DNA of 64,000 nucleotides, taken from contig NC_049992.1 in NCBI RefSeq assembly GCF_000003815.2, forward strand, positions 12,228,957-12,292,956. The letters run 5' to 3'. The notes beneath the pieces were generated by a model. It made no database searches. It was given only the letters and a program-made list of their open reading frames with translations, and was not told the origin of the DNA. The translations under genes were made by a program, and so were the position numbers. How positions within the stretch are numbered: the first letter of the stretch is position 1; each line of letters starts with the position of its first letter. The DNA comes from Branchiostoma floridae. Taxonomy: Eukaryota; Chordata; Leptocardii; Amphioxiformes; Branchiostomatidae. Positions 36,201-47,819 of this stretch are shown here, one piece after another.

Positions 36201-39200
36201 AAATGTTTGATATAAGTTGTACCTTAATAGAAGGAATGTGTCCACGGCCATGTCCATGCTTCCTCGTATGAAATACCACCACTGTGAGAACCATTCATCC
36301 TTCTGTCTTTTGTTAGCTGTAGAAAAGCAGGATCAGTTACTAAAAGCTGTAAATCAGGTAACTGTACGCTTAAGTTGACAAAAAAGCTAGTCTAAAGGTA
36401 TATTTGAATCATATTGATTTGATGACGTCTTCTTTTGATCAGAATAGCAGAAAACATGAACAACAAACACGTCATCCTTTAAAGGTAATCTCCAAGTCGC
36501 TAGTGACACTCCTCTGCCAGCTTTGATACTATCTACTGCCACTGGCAAATCTGCCTGGAGTTTACTCCAAAGGGGCATCTTACTTGTAAGCGTATTGTCG
36601 GCAAAGAAGTCCGTGTGTCCATAGATGATCCACAAAGTGCTGATGACCCGGATGCCGTGAAGCGCCGGAAGTTGCCCTGCCGGCTGGTATGTGTTGAACA
36701 CTTTCTTGGTGTTGGAGTACACAGAGAAAGACAGAAAGAACCGACCAGTCTTACCTGGAGAACAAAAAACATCACATGAGAATCGCCGTATCGAGATCAC
36801 AATCATATCCTGATATGTGTTGTCAACCATTTCTTAGATACAATATTACATATCAAATATCACAACTACAAAAGACGTCCAACCTCAAACCGGAATCATG
36901 ATATAATGATGTATAGAAACATTATCATAATAAGAAAGGACGAGCAGCGCGAAAGGTGTGTCTGCATTAATGTTTAGAAAATTTCAATAAGACGCATCTT
37001 TAATAAATTGTACTTACTCTTAGTTATAGATTTCACCTTCTCCTCCGTGTAAGATACGTTTATGATGAATTCGAACAGCGTACCGATAAGCAACATCAGC
37101 AGGATGATGGCGATGAAGGATCTAGAACGGTGGTACATTGTCATTTTTAAAGATTCGGCGGTAAGGATTTCCTTTTTTTCTACAAGATTCGGCGGTAAGG
37201 ATTCTGCAGTTTAGCTTCAGCACAAGAGTATCGGCCATATGATATTCCCTACATTGGAGTAACATGTAGCAGATGTTCCCCGCAGTACATTTTAAACAAC
37301 TTCCAACAATGTCCCCATGAAGCTTATTTCTATTGGAATGTAAACTCACAGCTGATGGTGCAATATCAGTGTTATAATATACTTTTCTTGATATGATTGC
37401 ACAACTAATGTCTTACAATGCAACGTAGGCCCCTGTGTCGAAGCTGGCGTACACTTCTTCCCGGTGACAGAGAATACCTACCACAGTCCAGCTGGGCATT
37501 GGCTTTGTACCAAGGAGGCCTGAGGAGGAGCAGAATGATGCACCATTAAGAAAGACAGGTGTGTTGCGTAGTAAAAAGTGTTGAGCAGAAAATAGGTAGT
37601 GTTGCGCATTGTTGCTATCGGCCACGGTACGACCACACATTTGCTTCAGGTCAAGTAGCCGTAGCTGGCGCAGATTTACTCACTATTATAAATGGGAATA
37701 TAGGTTATGAAAGGGACTCATGAACTACGAGCGATGAGAAAGACGCTCAATATATTTTTCAAGAGCTGTCAAAACGACCTTATCCATCTAGAACATTAAC
37801 AGAAAATAAAGATAAAACGATCTGTCTGTAGGAGTTGGTCACAAGTAATACCTCAAATGTAGCTCTAACATACCTGTGTTTGCAAGGAGTGCAACTTCAA
37901 GATCGCCGCACGTGTTGGGTACACAGAGTCCCTGTGTGAAACTCTGTGCTCCTCCCGTCAATTCCTAAGTACAAGAACAACGGCAAATAGCAGTAACACT
38001 TTTTTTATATGAATGAATGACTTTCGGCAAATTTCCACAATCGCACAAGGTACGATGTATGGCAACCAATAACAACTACTAGCTATATAGGCAATGGTAC
38101 TACGAGGCTACATACAGAACAACAAAATATTATCAAAAACAGCGCAGCATATATAAGTGATCTGGTCTCGCATTTGGACTTAAGTATAGATAAACTGACC
38201 TACGTAGGCATATATATGAGTTGAACATTATATAGCAGCATATAAAAAAATATCTTTCTGTGTACCAGTAAGAGAGATGTGCGCTTTGGTTCTAATATTC
38301 TTTAACAACGCTTCTCTGTCTTTACTGTAGGTAGGACAGGTCATACTCATAACAAATTGGAATTCGTCTTCGACATTTTCATGGCAAGTGGGACACAGTC
38401 TCTGATTGGCTGGTGTGAATGATGTCATCTTCCTGAAAGAGTGATGATTTTGTCATGCCTAATGACCTACCGGTGCGATTCCTGTCCAGCCCAGTACACA
38501 GTACATGGCCTTCATGTCGGCCGGTATGTCTGGCGCGTATTTGACGCGGTCCCTGCAGCCCTTGAAGCTACCGAAGTCGTCATATCGACCTTCAAACAGA
38601 GCCGTTGGGTTGAGCTTTCCGCTACTGTCCAGCACTGGGAGGGCGGGGGAATGAAGAATGAGTTATAACCACGTGTTATTACAGAGGTTATCTATAGGTG
38701 CCAGTCTGATTTTATATGTATCAAGCTATGTGTCACAGTTCATACGAGTAAATCGGTATACATCGATTTGGCGGCCGATATGTTAGGTGGATATCTTTGT
38801 GCGAAAAATATCAAATTGATATAAGGTCTGCTCTAGCAACACTTAATGGAGCGGAAGGGCGAAACCAGTGCATGACGCCAAAAGGGGTTAATTGAGAAAG
38901 TCAAAGCATGGCCCTGTAGACAATTAGTTTTTAAAATTTGCTTTAAGACAGACGAGGACAATGCAGCACAGTACTCATTACAAGTTAATAACTTATTTCA
39001 ACAGTGCAGACAGGACAGGACAGACAGGAGATAAAGGTAGTCTTGTCGCCCTTTGAGGCTGCACGGACAGTCATGAGGTGTCTCGGGCACGGTAGGCTGA
39101 ACTCAACCCAGCTCACTCCTTCCACCTTTTACCTCCCCAGCCGAATTCAGGTGCCCATTTGTACATGTACATCTGGGTAGAGTAAGGAAGGTCGTACAAA

Positions 39201-41757
39201 GCGCCTTTTCTAAGGGCACGAAATCGGTGACATGACAGGATTCGAACCCGGGACCACTTGGTTCCAAGCCGAACGCTCTGTCGTTACGCCACACGACCCC
39301 ACAACGTTATCAGTAACAAGAACCGAAGGCCACTCCAAGGTTACGGGTTACATGAGCCACACTGGGACTGCATATCTTAATCCGCTTACAACAGGAATGT
39401 TGTTGTTGTCCTTGTTTAACATCTATTTCACCGCTAGACATGAAGAAGCGTACTTTTTTCGATGGGTATGGTGGATTCTTTATCGATCCATTTAACGTTA
39501 TCCACTCTTTTCCATCTGAGTGGAATTTTCCAAGAGCACAACATCAGGGTATGTTAGGGGATTAAATATAGGACCTCTTGACACCCAGGACCTCAACGAC
39601 GCCCAGATCCGAAAAAAAATTGTTGAAGTACGTGCAAATACGTATACGTGCTGTCCACGTGCCAAAACGTGGGAAATCTTTTGGGATCCGTAAGTGGTAA
39701 GTACTGCCTCCGTGCGAACTCGTAGGGAATCCGACGAATTTTGGAGCACGCAGACACGCCGTAGAACTTTACGTGCAGGCAAAACTCAGTGTGCCATCGG
39801 GCTGCAGAATCGCCCCACGTACGTGCCAGTACGGGCGACGAGCCTGCCCTGTACAGCCTGAACGTTTTCAGAAATACGTGGCGGACGTGGCCTCCCCAAA
39901 AAACGTACGGACAAATTGCACGTACGGCGGGTTGTGCCCTTAGCTTAAGGAAGGTCGTGCAAAGCGCCTTTTCCAAGTGCACGAAATCGGTGACATGGCA
40001 GGATTCGAACCCAAGACCACTTGGTTCTGAGCCGAACACTCTGTCGTTACGCCACACGACCCCACAATGTTGTCACTATGTAAGAAGAACCCAAGGCCAC
40101 TGCAATGTTACAGGTAACATGAGCCGGACTGGGACTGCATATCTTAATCCACTCACACCAGGAAGGAGCATGTTAACTCTTTTCGATTGTTATGGTGGAT
40201 TCTTTTAGCGATCCATTTAAACGCCGGTCCACCCACTTCCATCGGAGTGAAATTTGCCAAGAGCGCAACATCAGGGCATGTTAGGGGATTAAACCCAGGG
40301 CCTCTTGACGCCCAGGACCTCAACGACTCCCAGATAAAAAAAAATTGTTACAGTAACTGATACTCAAAGTCAACAGCCTACAGGTTGAAAACGAGAAGGC
40401 GCTTGAATAACGTAACATTTTTTTTGTGTGTATTGACATTATAACCGAAGGTCATAGCGTCTGTTTTGACCGTTGGTACATGTTTTTGTTGCGGGGATTG
40501 ACGCACACGTCAGGACTTGTTCAAAGGGCGTTGCGTAAATAAATTTAAACAGAATAAAATCTTGGTATGGCCAAAATATATCATAACGAATGACCAAGTA
40601 TGCTATCTTTTGAGGTCAACAAATGATCACACATTATGGAAAACACTTATGTATCAACGACTTTAGCTGGGCACACCTCTGCTGTCATTATTTACACAGT
40701 TAGGTCATCCATAGGTCATCTTTTAATGTTTGACAAACTTTTACTCACACTGTTTACCGTTGCCTAGCTAAACGCAAAAGAGTATACTGATTGATTTGTA
40801 GATAATACTGAAAAATATGCTTATTGAAAACAAGGCTAACTGTCGGACATTTGAAAGAAGAATGAAACCTCTGAATCAGAAGGTACAAACTTTTCCATGT
40901 TTGCTAGAGCAAACTATTTGAGAGTTGAATAGCCCACAATAGAAGTACTTAAGACCATGTTTATTCGATTATATGATGCTGATGCGAGCGTGCGGATAGA
41001 AAAAAGTACATTGCCTTCATTATGAAATCTAAGTGGTCAGGAGGGTTGAACAAACGGCAGACAATGGTCTATTTTATATAGAACAATTTCTTCCTCATTT
41101 TTGTTAATTCACATCTTCTGCTTAGACTTTTGATTATCTTTTGCATTCTCTGTGTTAGTATCCGTTTTCCGATATTTTTGTGTAATTTTCGGCATATATT
41201 TACTCGTTTGTAGCTGCTTTGTGCATTTTACAGCATGGTCGAGGTTTGTTTTTTAAATGGAAGAAAACTGACAATCCATATAATCGCAAAACATGGCCTG
41301 AGCAATGTTTAGAAGAGGCGGGGCAAATAAAGCTGTATGTACAGTGTGTACGAGCCCCGCCCATCTCGGAAGATTGTGATATTCAGGGCAACAATTGTCT
41401 GTGCACCAGCCAAAATCTATAAGTCGCTAAAAGTAGTTAGCATGTACTACAACAACAACTATCTGTACAAAATAAAACAGTTGAAAACATGTTGCTTATG
41501 ACTTACTCTGGATGGCGTAAGACTGGCCGGTCGTCATGTCGGTGTGAAGTTGTACACTCTGGTCATAACAAGACTCCTGAACCTGACCAGAATCCCGGAG
41601 ACCTATGGTGTCGTTCCAGTCGATGGGCTTGGTGGAGGCCAGCTGCATGTAGTGTCCCCATGTCTCCCAGAAGCTAGCAGAGAACTGCCCAGCTACAGTG
41701 GTTGAACAGCATGCCAGCGACAGCAGCGCGACGACCAACCTTACCCCTTGTAGCCAT
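30230..41757 (-). CDS. NRF-6-like acyltransferase-3 membrane protein, copy 3 (start frame broken by 1 nt)
   Basis: Sixteen exons on the minus strand: 41757-41507, 38634-38471, 37964-37874, 37519-37417, 37121-37018, 36754-36584, 36316-36223, 35979-35878, 35665-35488, 35369-35290, 35104-35018, 32029-31894, 31660-31480, 30988-30846, 30683-30500, 30384-30230. Exons 2-16 total 1973 nt and run in one frame to TAA. The NRF-domain cysteines, the R-x10-H motif (IRVISTLWIIYGH) and the membrane segments match copy 2. In exon 1 the ATG at 41757 aligns with copy 2's start, but there is one extra base (near 41738) before the signal-peptide core VVALLSLACCS, so it is out of frame. Upstream in-frame ATGs (41852, 41840) lie beyond a TATA box and are unlikely to be transcribed. 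Either a sequencing or assembly error or a real lesion would explain this. Otherwise the gene would encode about 740 residues. The exon 11-12 intron holds a 2.2 kb insertion. Confidence 0.88.
32294..34498 (-). mobile_element. 2.2 kb insertion with 14-bp terminal inverted repeats, in an NRF-like copy 3 intron
   Basis: TGACGTCATTTTAG at 32294-32307 and its exact reverse complement at 34485-34498 bracket the segment. Inside are a THAP-like fragment next to the right end and a ~200 bp direct repeat (33023-33220 and 33473-33672, containing TTTCGTAAGCTC and GACGACGAAAAATCC). No target-site duplication could be recognised, so the exact ends are uncertain. A decayed THAP-type DNA transposon is the simplest reading. 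Confidence 0.5.
34074..34443 (-). pseudogene. THAP zinc-finger-like remnant
   Basis: Read on the minus strand, the frame from the ATG at 34443 gives YCVAGGPHGVSCKN and then GISMHRFPKVKNDR, which resemble the first half of a THAP (C2CH) DNA-binding domain. After a plausible intron ending GTTTGTTCAG at about 34229, a second frame gives IYGSAHFEPSYF, matching the second half of the domain; however, the zinc-binding Cys expected before SAHF is Gly. The first half ends at a stop unless spliced. THAP domains occur in P-element/Kolobok-type transposases and in host proteins; this copy looks decayed. Confidence 0.5.
38228..38428 (-). pseudogene. Reverse-transcriptase C-terminal zinc-knuckle fragment
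   Basis: The minus-strand frame contains RLCPTCHENVEDEFQFV and then CPTYSKDREALL. This is the Cys-rich C-terminal motif common at the end of LINE ORF2 proteins (RxCPxCx...VEDExHF...CPxYxxxR). It is only 66 codons long, in the intron between exons 2 and 3 of NRF-like copy 3, so it is a dead fragment. Confidence 0.65.
38995..39304 (-). mobile_element. tRNA-derived SINE (first copy)
   Basis: On the minus strand the head reads GGGGTCGTGTGGCGTAACGA, with a box-A-like GTGGCGTAACGACAGAGCG and a box B CGGGTTCGAATCC. The body continues GTGCCCTTAGAAAAGGCGCT and CCTTCCTTACTC, the conserved phrase of many deuterostome tRNA SINEs. The tRNA stems do not pair, so it is not a functional tRNA gene. It lies in the first intron of NRF-like copy 3. 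Confidence 0.7.
39107..40345 (-). repeat. Duplicated SINE-containing segment interrupted by a TACGTG-rich insert
   Basis: Two direct copies (about 39168-39620 and 39946-40345) contain the same SINE head, a ~230 bp flank (CTGGGACTGCATATCTTAAT) and an end CTCTTGAC..CCCAGGACCTC. Between them, 39621-39945 is a block unusually rich in ACGTACG/TACGTG. Its ends are roughly inverted (GTACGTGCAAA and TTGCACGTAC), like a small DNA element. Confidence 0.65.
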
Positions 41758-41814
41758 ATTGTGCACCTGGCGACTTCTCTCTGATGTGTGCTGTCGGCCT
41801 TGTTTGAACAGACT

Positions 41815-41821
41815 TTATATA
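41815..41821 (-). promoter_or_regulatory. TATA box of NRF-like copy 3
   Basis: TATATAA on the minus strand lies 58 nt upstream of the ATG at 41757. It would start transcription around 41790 and leave a 5' UTR of about 30 nt. That excludes the in-frame ATGs at 41840 and 41852 from the main transcript. Confidence 0.6.
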
Positions 41822-43219
41822 GGGCTACCTGGTGACTCATTGTCCTGTGCAAGGTCGGTGTTTGTGAGTGTGTTTGTGTGACGCGGACTCACACCTGAGT
41901 CTCGTGATTACGTAGTGCTGTAGGATGTTGACCCTTGGCCTTGTAAATCCTAGCGTCTGACTATGTTGGCATGGAAACAGTGACGAGTAAGCCAGTTTGG
42001 TCACCTAATCCCATTGTTCCATAGTGCGATGACCAGGAGCTAGGGGTCACTAAACAGTACCGTGATTCGGCAGGTGAACTGAACCGGATCTTTCCAAAAC
42101 CCTTGAGAAAATCCCATGCACAAAACACTCTTAACTCCGAACTGGCGTATTTAGCGTGATATATGTATAATGAGGTTACCAACTAGACACCCAGGAATTC
42201 TAGGTCTTGACAAACAAAAAGCAGGCAGTGGCCTCTAAGCAAGAATATGTCAAATAAGAGTCCTTATTCATTGTACACCCATCCCACTTCTCACTGCGAT
42301 TGAAAATTGTCCAGAGCGCCGATACACCATAGAAAGTTGCTCTTTCTACTTTCCGGCATGCAATCCCAGCGCTGTCTCAGCGCAACGAAAATTCAAATGT
42401 CAACTCTTAGGGGCTGCCAAAGATTGCTCAGCGAATTTCATAAATAAAGAACGAATTTTCTTCCCTTTTTGTTTTTTGTTTTCTTTCAATTCATTCATTT
42501 ACGTTTTACATTTATCAAATTCAATTTTGGCTGTAAACAAATTCAATTTTGTAAAGTGTACAGTAGCTCAGCGTGAGTCTCAGTTCATATATACAATAAC
42601 TTCGGCTTGCTGTTTTGTTCTTATAGTTGACATGTACCTTGTTCCCAATGCATATTTTATCATGCCACGTTGCTATCGTTAATCATAGAATACTGCGATC
42701 CATTGAAAATAAGACCAAGTCTTTGATCATCTAAATGTACAGGTTAAGAACATGATAACAAAACGTTATCGTGTCTAAACTCAAAGATAAGCTAAGAAAT
42801 GATAAAACTTTGTTCTCTTGTTTGTTCCACATCCGTTTGTTTTATCATAAATCATAAGAACGTTTTGAACATTTCTTCGAGTTCTATCTCGTAAATTTGT
42901 GTTATGTCTAATCTTAGGAGATCACATGGTTTGAAATCTTGAATAAAAGCATTATGTGTGTATCTTTTTAAAATCTATAATACCCATGATTTTAATTAGA
43001 AATGAGGTTCATGGCGCTTCCACTGCGCTCAGGCAAATCTGGCATCGCAGCGAGAGCGCCGTCCTCATTAAGTGCATAATTTATATATAAGGCGGCCAGC
43101 AACCTGCAGGACGCCAAAGGCCAATTTGGTACCCTCTCCTTTGTTAGTCACCTCAATTAAACCAAAGAGCTAATCTCCAAGCAGAATTCCTCCGGTGGTA
43201 TAAAACAGTAACATAAGCT

Positions 43220-43319
43220 NNNNNNNNNNNNNNNNNNNNNNNNNNNNNNNNNNNNNNNNNNNNNNNNNNNNNNNNNNNNNNNNNNNNNNNNNNNNNNNNN
43301 NNNNNNNNNNNNNNNNNNN
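43220..43319. other. Assembly gap (100 N)
   Basis: Exactly 100 N in intergenic DNA, with a poly-G run about 55 bp to the right. Confidence 0.99.
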
Positions 43320-44240
43320 CATCCGGGCTCTTTATTCATGTCGACAAAGTCATAGCAATCTGTCACGTTTTTTTGGGGGGGGGGGGGGGTACCATTTCAT
43401 AAGACAAATAAACATATGAAGCTATGCTGCAATTCTTCATATTGATTATTATTCATTTCCGGGATATGAGTCTGGAGACTTTGGCTAAAAATGCTCCAAA
43501 CTATCGGCGTCTCGCCCACACTGTATACATATTACCTATTTGCCTTGGGTCTTTGGGAAATTTGTCTGCCCTTTCTGCTTCTAGCTTTTCCGCAGCTGCA
43601 TATCAATAGTGTGTTATATATAAATGTATGAGTAGCCCACCACAGATCAGTAGTGCTGTTTATTTCCTTTTTTCAGATACGTATACATTGTACTGGTATG
43701 CCATCCATTGGAAACCTCTGTCTCCCCATCTCTCTCACCATGGGAGATTATGTTTTAGCTAGAAATATTAATGGCCGGCTATAGTAAGCTCCTCGTAATT
43801 CAGCCCCTGGCTCACCCAAAGAAGTCGGTCCACCCAATGACTAAAATCCCAACTCAAGAAATCCATGAAAATATAGCGAAAGTTTTGCCAGTCCAAACTG
43901 TTAACACCTCATTTATTAGTAAGCTGGAACTAAAATATTCTCTTACGATGCTCAAACTAATATACTAATAGCCGAGTACACGAGGAAGCGTCCTTTATTT
44001 GTGCTTTGTGCATTTTGCACCTCTTAAAGCCATTCTCAAAGTGGGACATTGCGCTCACTGCGACCATAGCTTGAGAGTGTTCCTTGAGCAATCGCTGTGT
44101 CCCTTGCGTGGTCCTTGGGTGCTCACTGCGACCGTTGTGTGCTATTTGGACCTCCATCGGTCACCATCCTCGTCGCTCGCGCTAGGACTGTTTTGAAACT
44201 GGTGAACAGTTCAGAATAGTCGCTGAAGTGATAGAGACCA

Positions 44241-44335
44241 TGGCGATCCCTTAGCGCTCATGGTGCGACCTTGGCGATCCCTTAGCGCTTCCTGTGCGCT
44301 CAAAGAGTAATATTGGCGACCCCTCAGCGCTCGCT
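44241..44335. repeat. Short degenerate tandem repeat upstream of LRR receptor A
   Basis: TGGCGATCCCTTAGCGCT recurs three times (about 44241, 44270 and 44313, the last diverged), ending about 140 bp upstream of the shared promoter block. A regulatory role is possible but not shown. Confidence 0.5.
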
Positions 44336-44473
44336 GCGCACTCTGACCTATTCTTAATTCTAGGTCGCTGGCCTAGTGGGATGGAGGGGTATGAAATAGT
44401 GATTCGTCCACAGGAAACAATATTCGTGGGGAAATAGTAAATATGCAGTTCATGTGATCAAGGTACAAAGGTT

Positions 44474-44500
44474 GATTGTCTGGGCTGCCGTCGCTATAAA
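44474..44500 (+). promoter_or_regulatory. Core promoter of LRR receptor A (shared block with TATA)
   Basis: TATAAA at 44495-44500 is preceded by TTGTCTGGGCTGCCGTCGC. The same arrangement lies upstream of LRR receptor B (50060-50087). The predicted 5' UTR from about 44525 to 44721 contains no ATG, which supports 44722 as the start. Confidence 0.65.
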
Positions 44501-44721
44501 GCGGCAAACCTAGACCGACTACTTTAGTTTTGTTCGGCAACGTCTGCATTCGTGAAATCCCTGTATCGCCAGAATAACTTTGGTCTACAGCTGCAAACAA
44601 ACGCAGTGCTGTTTGGTTCAAGACCGAAGACGACAACTGGAAACAAAGGCCTGTGCTGGGGTAGAGGCGAGCTTCAACGTTTCGACTGTTTTGCCTTTGG
44701 CATCCGAATAATATCGCAAAG

Positions 44722-46750
44722 ATGATAGCTCACCAGCTGAAAACGGTAGTCCTTCTTCTATGGTTTCCGTTCTGTCTGGCACAATACAGTACTGGTGCTA
44801 CAAATCATTCGTGTTTGGTTACCACCACACCAGTACTGTTATGTCGAAATCAAACTGACAGATTTACATTTGCTTACTCCAGGTTTAAAATATTGGAGGA
44901 GTTGCATTTAAGCAGCAATCTACTTCGATCTTTTCCTAATTTTCCCTTCATGCCGAAGTTATCTAAAGTGTTTCTTAGACATAATCTGCTCGTAACGTTT
45001 CCTTGGTTTTCACTGGGAAATGTTTCCCATCTCCAAGAGTTGGTTCTAGACAGCAACAATCTAACATCTATCGACATAAGTGAGGACAATGCTCCAACAA
45101 ACCTGCGTAGACTTTCGGTGGATGAGAACAATTTGCAGTTCATCACACCCTTTCCAAACCTGCCATACTTGGAAGATCTTCTCCTGTCCAATAATAGACT
45201 TAGAGAGTTTCCGTGGGAATCTCTCCCTAACCTACCACGTTTGGTGAAACTAGATATCTCCTTTAATAGTTTAGCTCGGGTCGAGCCTGCAGGTATATTG
45301 GACACGGTCACCGATCTCCAGATACTGTTTTTTTTAGGAAACAACATGATGCGATTACCCGAGGCCTCTTTGCGTACAAAGTCCCCTGTTCAACTTCTAC
45401 TAGCCCATAACCCAGTACATTGTGACTGTAGCATATATTGGCTATTTGACATTGATTGTGATAAGAACTCGACGTGTTGTCAGGATAGCGACTACTGCAA
45501 TGGAAATGAATGCACCGTATGTTCAGTAGGACCAGAGGAGAAGAAGATATCAAATATCCTCTGTGAGACTCCCTTCGAATACAAAGCTAACAATGGACTG
45601 GAAGAATTCCTAAAGATATGTGAGCCTCCTCAGACCTCGACCATGTCCTTTGCTACAACCGTCCCAATCTCGACACAAGCTGCAGAGGAATTGACGAGCC
45701 TGACATTCCGTCCAGGCGGACTAAACGAGACATCCCTTTCAGGTGAGTAACCCTTACGTGACTGTGTGAAGTGGTCGGATTTTATAATACAGTGTATACA
45801 GCAGTGTCATCTATAATATTCTGTTAGTTATTTCATGGTACTATGAAATAGTCTTTTGACACGAGTATGTACCTATCACTTTGTTTGTCTATCTATCTGT
45901 CTGCTTGTCTCTATGCCTACTTTATCTCTTGCTCTCTTTCTGTCTCCCCCTATTCCTCTCTCTCTCTCTCTTATGTGAGATTATGTTTTAGCTCAAATTA
46001 TTAATGGCCAGGTCCATGTATGATTTTCCTCTAGCTCCAGATATCAAGTCTACGCCGGAGGCTTCCACGACATTCGTGCCAACGTTTGCTTCCACGGACC
46101 GTTCGCCACGTCCATCTCCAAGCCTTCACCCAGCGCTTTTCGTCCTGCCCCCGGTCGTTGTTGTCGTTGCTCTAGGTGTTTGCGTCACGTTTGGCTTAAA
46201 AAACGTACGCCAACGTCGCCAACGCCGTCCCAAACAGGCTCGAGGTCAGTGCGTCAACGCAAACTACGGGTACCAGCAGAGGAGCAGTTCTTCCTTTGAT
46301 AACGGCACAACGCAGCGTACGGCACAAAGAGAAAGTGCGGGGAGCGACCAGCCGGAGCCAGAGGACCCCCATGTTCAGGCTACACCCTCCTCTCTCTACA
46401 ACATGGCTTCAGTCTTCTCCTTCGCGACCACATATGGCGCGGCAGCCGCAGCTACATACTCTCCCAGCACTCAGATCAGAACAAACTATCAGACATACAC
46501 CAACGAAGAAGTTTTCTGCGGCACCCCAACTGTTGACGCACGGCCTATGTCGTTCTTCGCGGACAGCTCAGCGTACGGTCGCGCAGATCTGGCGGACAGC
46601 TCAGCGTACGGTCGCGCAGATCAGGCGTACAGCTCAGCGTACGGTCGCGCAGATCAGGCGCTGTCAGAAGATTCGTTACGACACGACAGTGGGTCCGTCT
46701 CCCCTCTGTACAAGACGGCTGGTGCCGTTATTAACGATACCTTTGGGTAA
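44722..46750 (+). CDS. Leucine-rich-repeat single-pass membrane receptor A
   Basis: Two exons (44722-45742 and 46035-46750) join in phase to 578 codons plus stop. A signal peptide (about residues 1-20) is followed by seven leucine-rich repeats (for example LEELHLSSNLLRSFP, LEDLLLSNNRLREFP). A C-terminal cap starts NPVHCDC and has further cysteines, and a Ser/Thr-rich stalk follows. One membrane span lies at about residues 374-395 (ALFVLPPVVVVVALGV) with basic residues after it. The ~180-residue cytoplasmic tail has tyrosine motifs (SSLYNMA, SPLYKTA) and three 11-residue repeats DSSAYGRADxA. There is no kinase, TIR or Ig domain. Such LRR membrane proteins are often adhesion or immune-type receptors, but the ligand and role here are unknown. 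Gene B downstream is a clear paralogue with the same intron position. Confidence 0.9.
46562..46660 (+). repeat. Three 33-bp in-frame repeats in the LRR receptor A tail
   Basis: The 33-bp unit encoding DSSAYGRADxA occurs at 46562-46594, 46595-46627 and 46628-46660 with only a few substitutions. Paralogue B has a single matching SAYGHTD segment, so the array expanded in A. Confidence 0.93.
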
Positions 46751-47682
46751 GATCTCACTCGAAACAAGCCATCCTAACAAAGTAAGTGGTGCTCAGTCAC
46801 ATTGTACAATGAAAATGCAGAAATAGAATGAAGAAACCGCGTAGACGTAATAACGACAACACAAGACCAATGTCTGCAATGTGGTGTATGTGTAAGTACT
46901 CATTGTATTTGATCTTCATGTACTGAGCTATCTAATGACTTGCTCTGTCGAAGAGTCGGAGTGTATACAATTGTATTTGAAATTAATTTTTTATATAAAT
47001 CTTGATTTGAGGATATGTTATGTGAACATTGCAACATACTCCATATGGTACTACACATTTATTTCCCTTTGTGATTATGATGATTTAATCATGAGTATCC
47101 TGAATTGTAATATTTTTATTGCTCAGTACATTGCTGCATATGGCTGTAAAATTATTGAATTAATACTTAGATACTGTGATTTGAATGCTTTCAAAATGCT
47201 TTTCTTCTGCTTTGACTGACGTTAGCTTACTCTCCGTACTAGTAATGTGCTGCAGACATAGATTTACTCATGTTCTTGTTTTGCATAATTATTGATCTCT
47301 ATGACGACGCAAGTCAACACTTGCAATAGCTGTGAATGTTTACCTGTTGTGGTTGTGATTATTAAGCTTCAATCGTGTTACTGATGAAGATTGATTACTT
47401 GACTACCTTAGTTCGACAGCAATATTATATAGCTTTCAATATACCCATGGTGCCTCTACTTAATGCTTTGGCAACGTTCTGTGTATTTTCACGATGGCGA
47501 TTGAGTGTTATATAATCATGCTGTTATCATTCATTGACATTGATGTGTCAGCATTAACCTATACACGCATTATGTGGCATCTAAGTACAGTGATGGTAAA
47601 ACTTTGACTGTGCTGTTGTTCTAATGCGTTACCTGCTGCAATTCTGTAACAAAGTCTTCTATATGTAGTAAAGATAAAAGTT

Positions 47683-47688
47683 AATAAA
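47683..47688 (+). terminator. Polyadenylation signal, LRR receptor A
   Basis: AATAAA lies about 930 nt after the stop in the AT-rich 3' region. Nearer canonical hexamers were not noticed. Confidence 0.4.
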
Positions 47689-47819
47689 GATAATCATAAA
47701 ATGTCTTTGACCTGGTGTTGTTTCAGTACATGTTATCTATACCAATGGTACGAGCTTACAGCATACCATGGGTAGACGCTTTCTACACAAAGCAAGCTAG
47801 TAGTTTACATAGCAATTAC

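Larger units (their letters stand above)
41858..44473. other. Spacer between NRF-like copy 3 and the LRR genes
   Basis: No gene was recognised. It contains AT-rich unique sequence, a 100-N gap (43220-43319), a G homopolymer at 43375-43389 and a short CGATCCCTTAGCGC-type tandem repeat at 44241-44335. Confidence 0.6.

Noticed and set aside
39232-40066. Possible tRNA genes (GGATTCGAACC motif on the plus strand)
   Set aside because: Box A and box B are present on the minus strand, but the acceptor and anticodon stems do not pair and the flanks match SINE bodies.
41507-41852. Extended first exon of NRF-like copy 3 starting at ATG 41852
   Set aside because: It would place 30-odd charged residues before the signal peptide and start upstream of the TATA box; the break near 41738 is the more likely explanation.
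44874-45347. 157-codon antisense open frame across LRR receptor A
   Set aside because: It is the mirror of the LRR coding exon. The sense strand has signal peptide, repeats and cap; the antisense frame shows no domain.
46296-46826. 176-codon frame overlapping LRR A exon 2
   Set aside because: It is a +1 shadow of the tail; its repeat (RTAQRTVAQ-like) comes from the same 33-bp units read out of frame.
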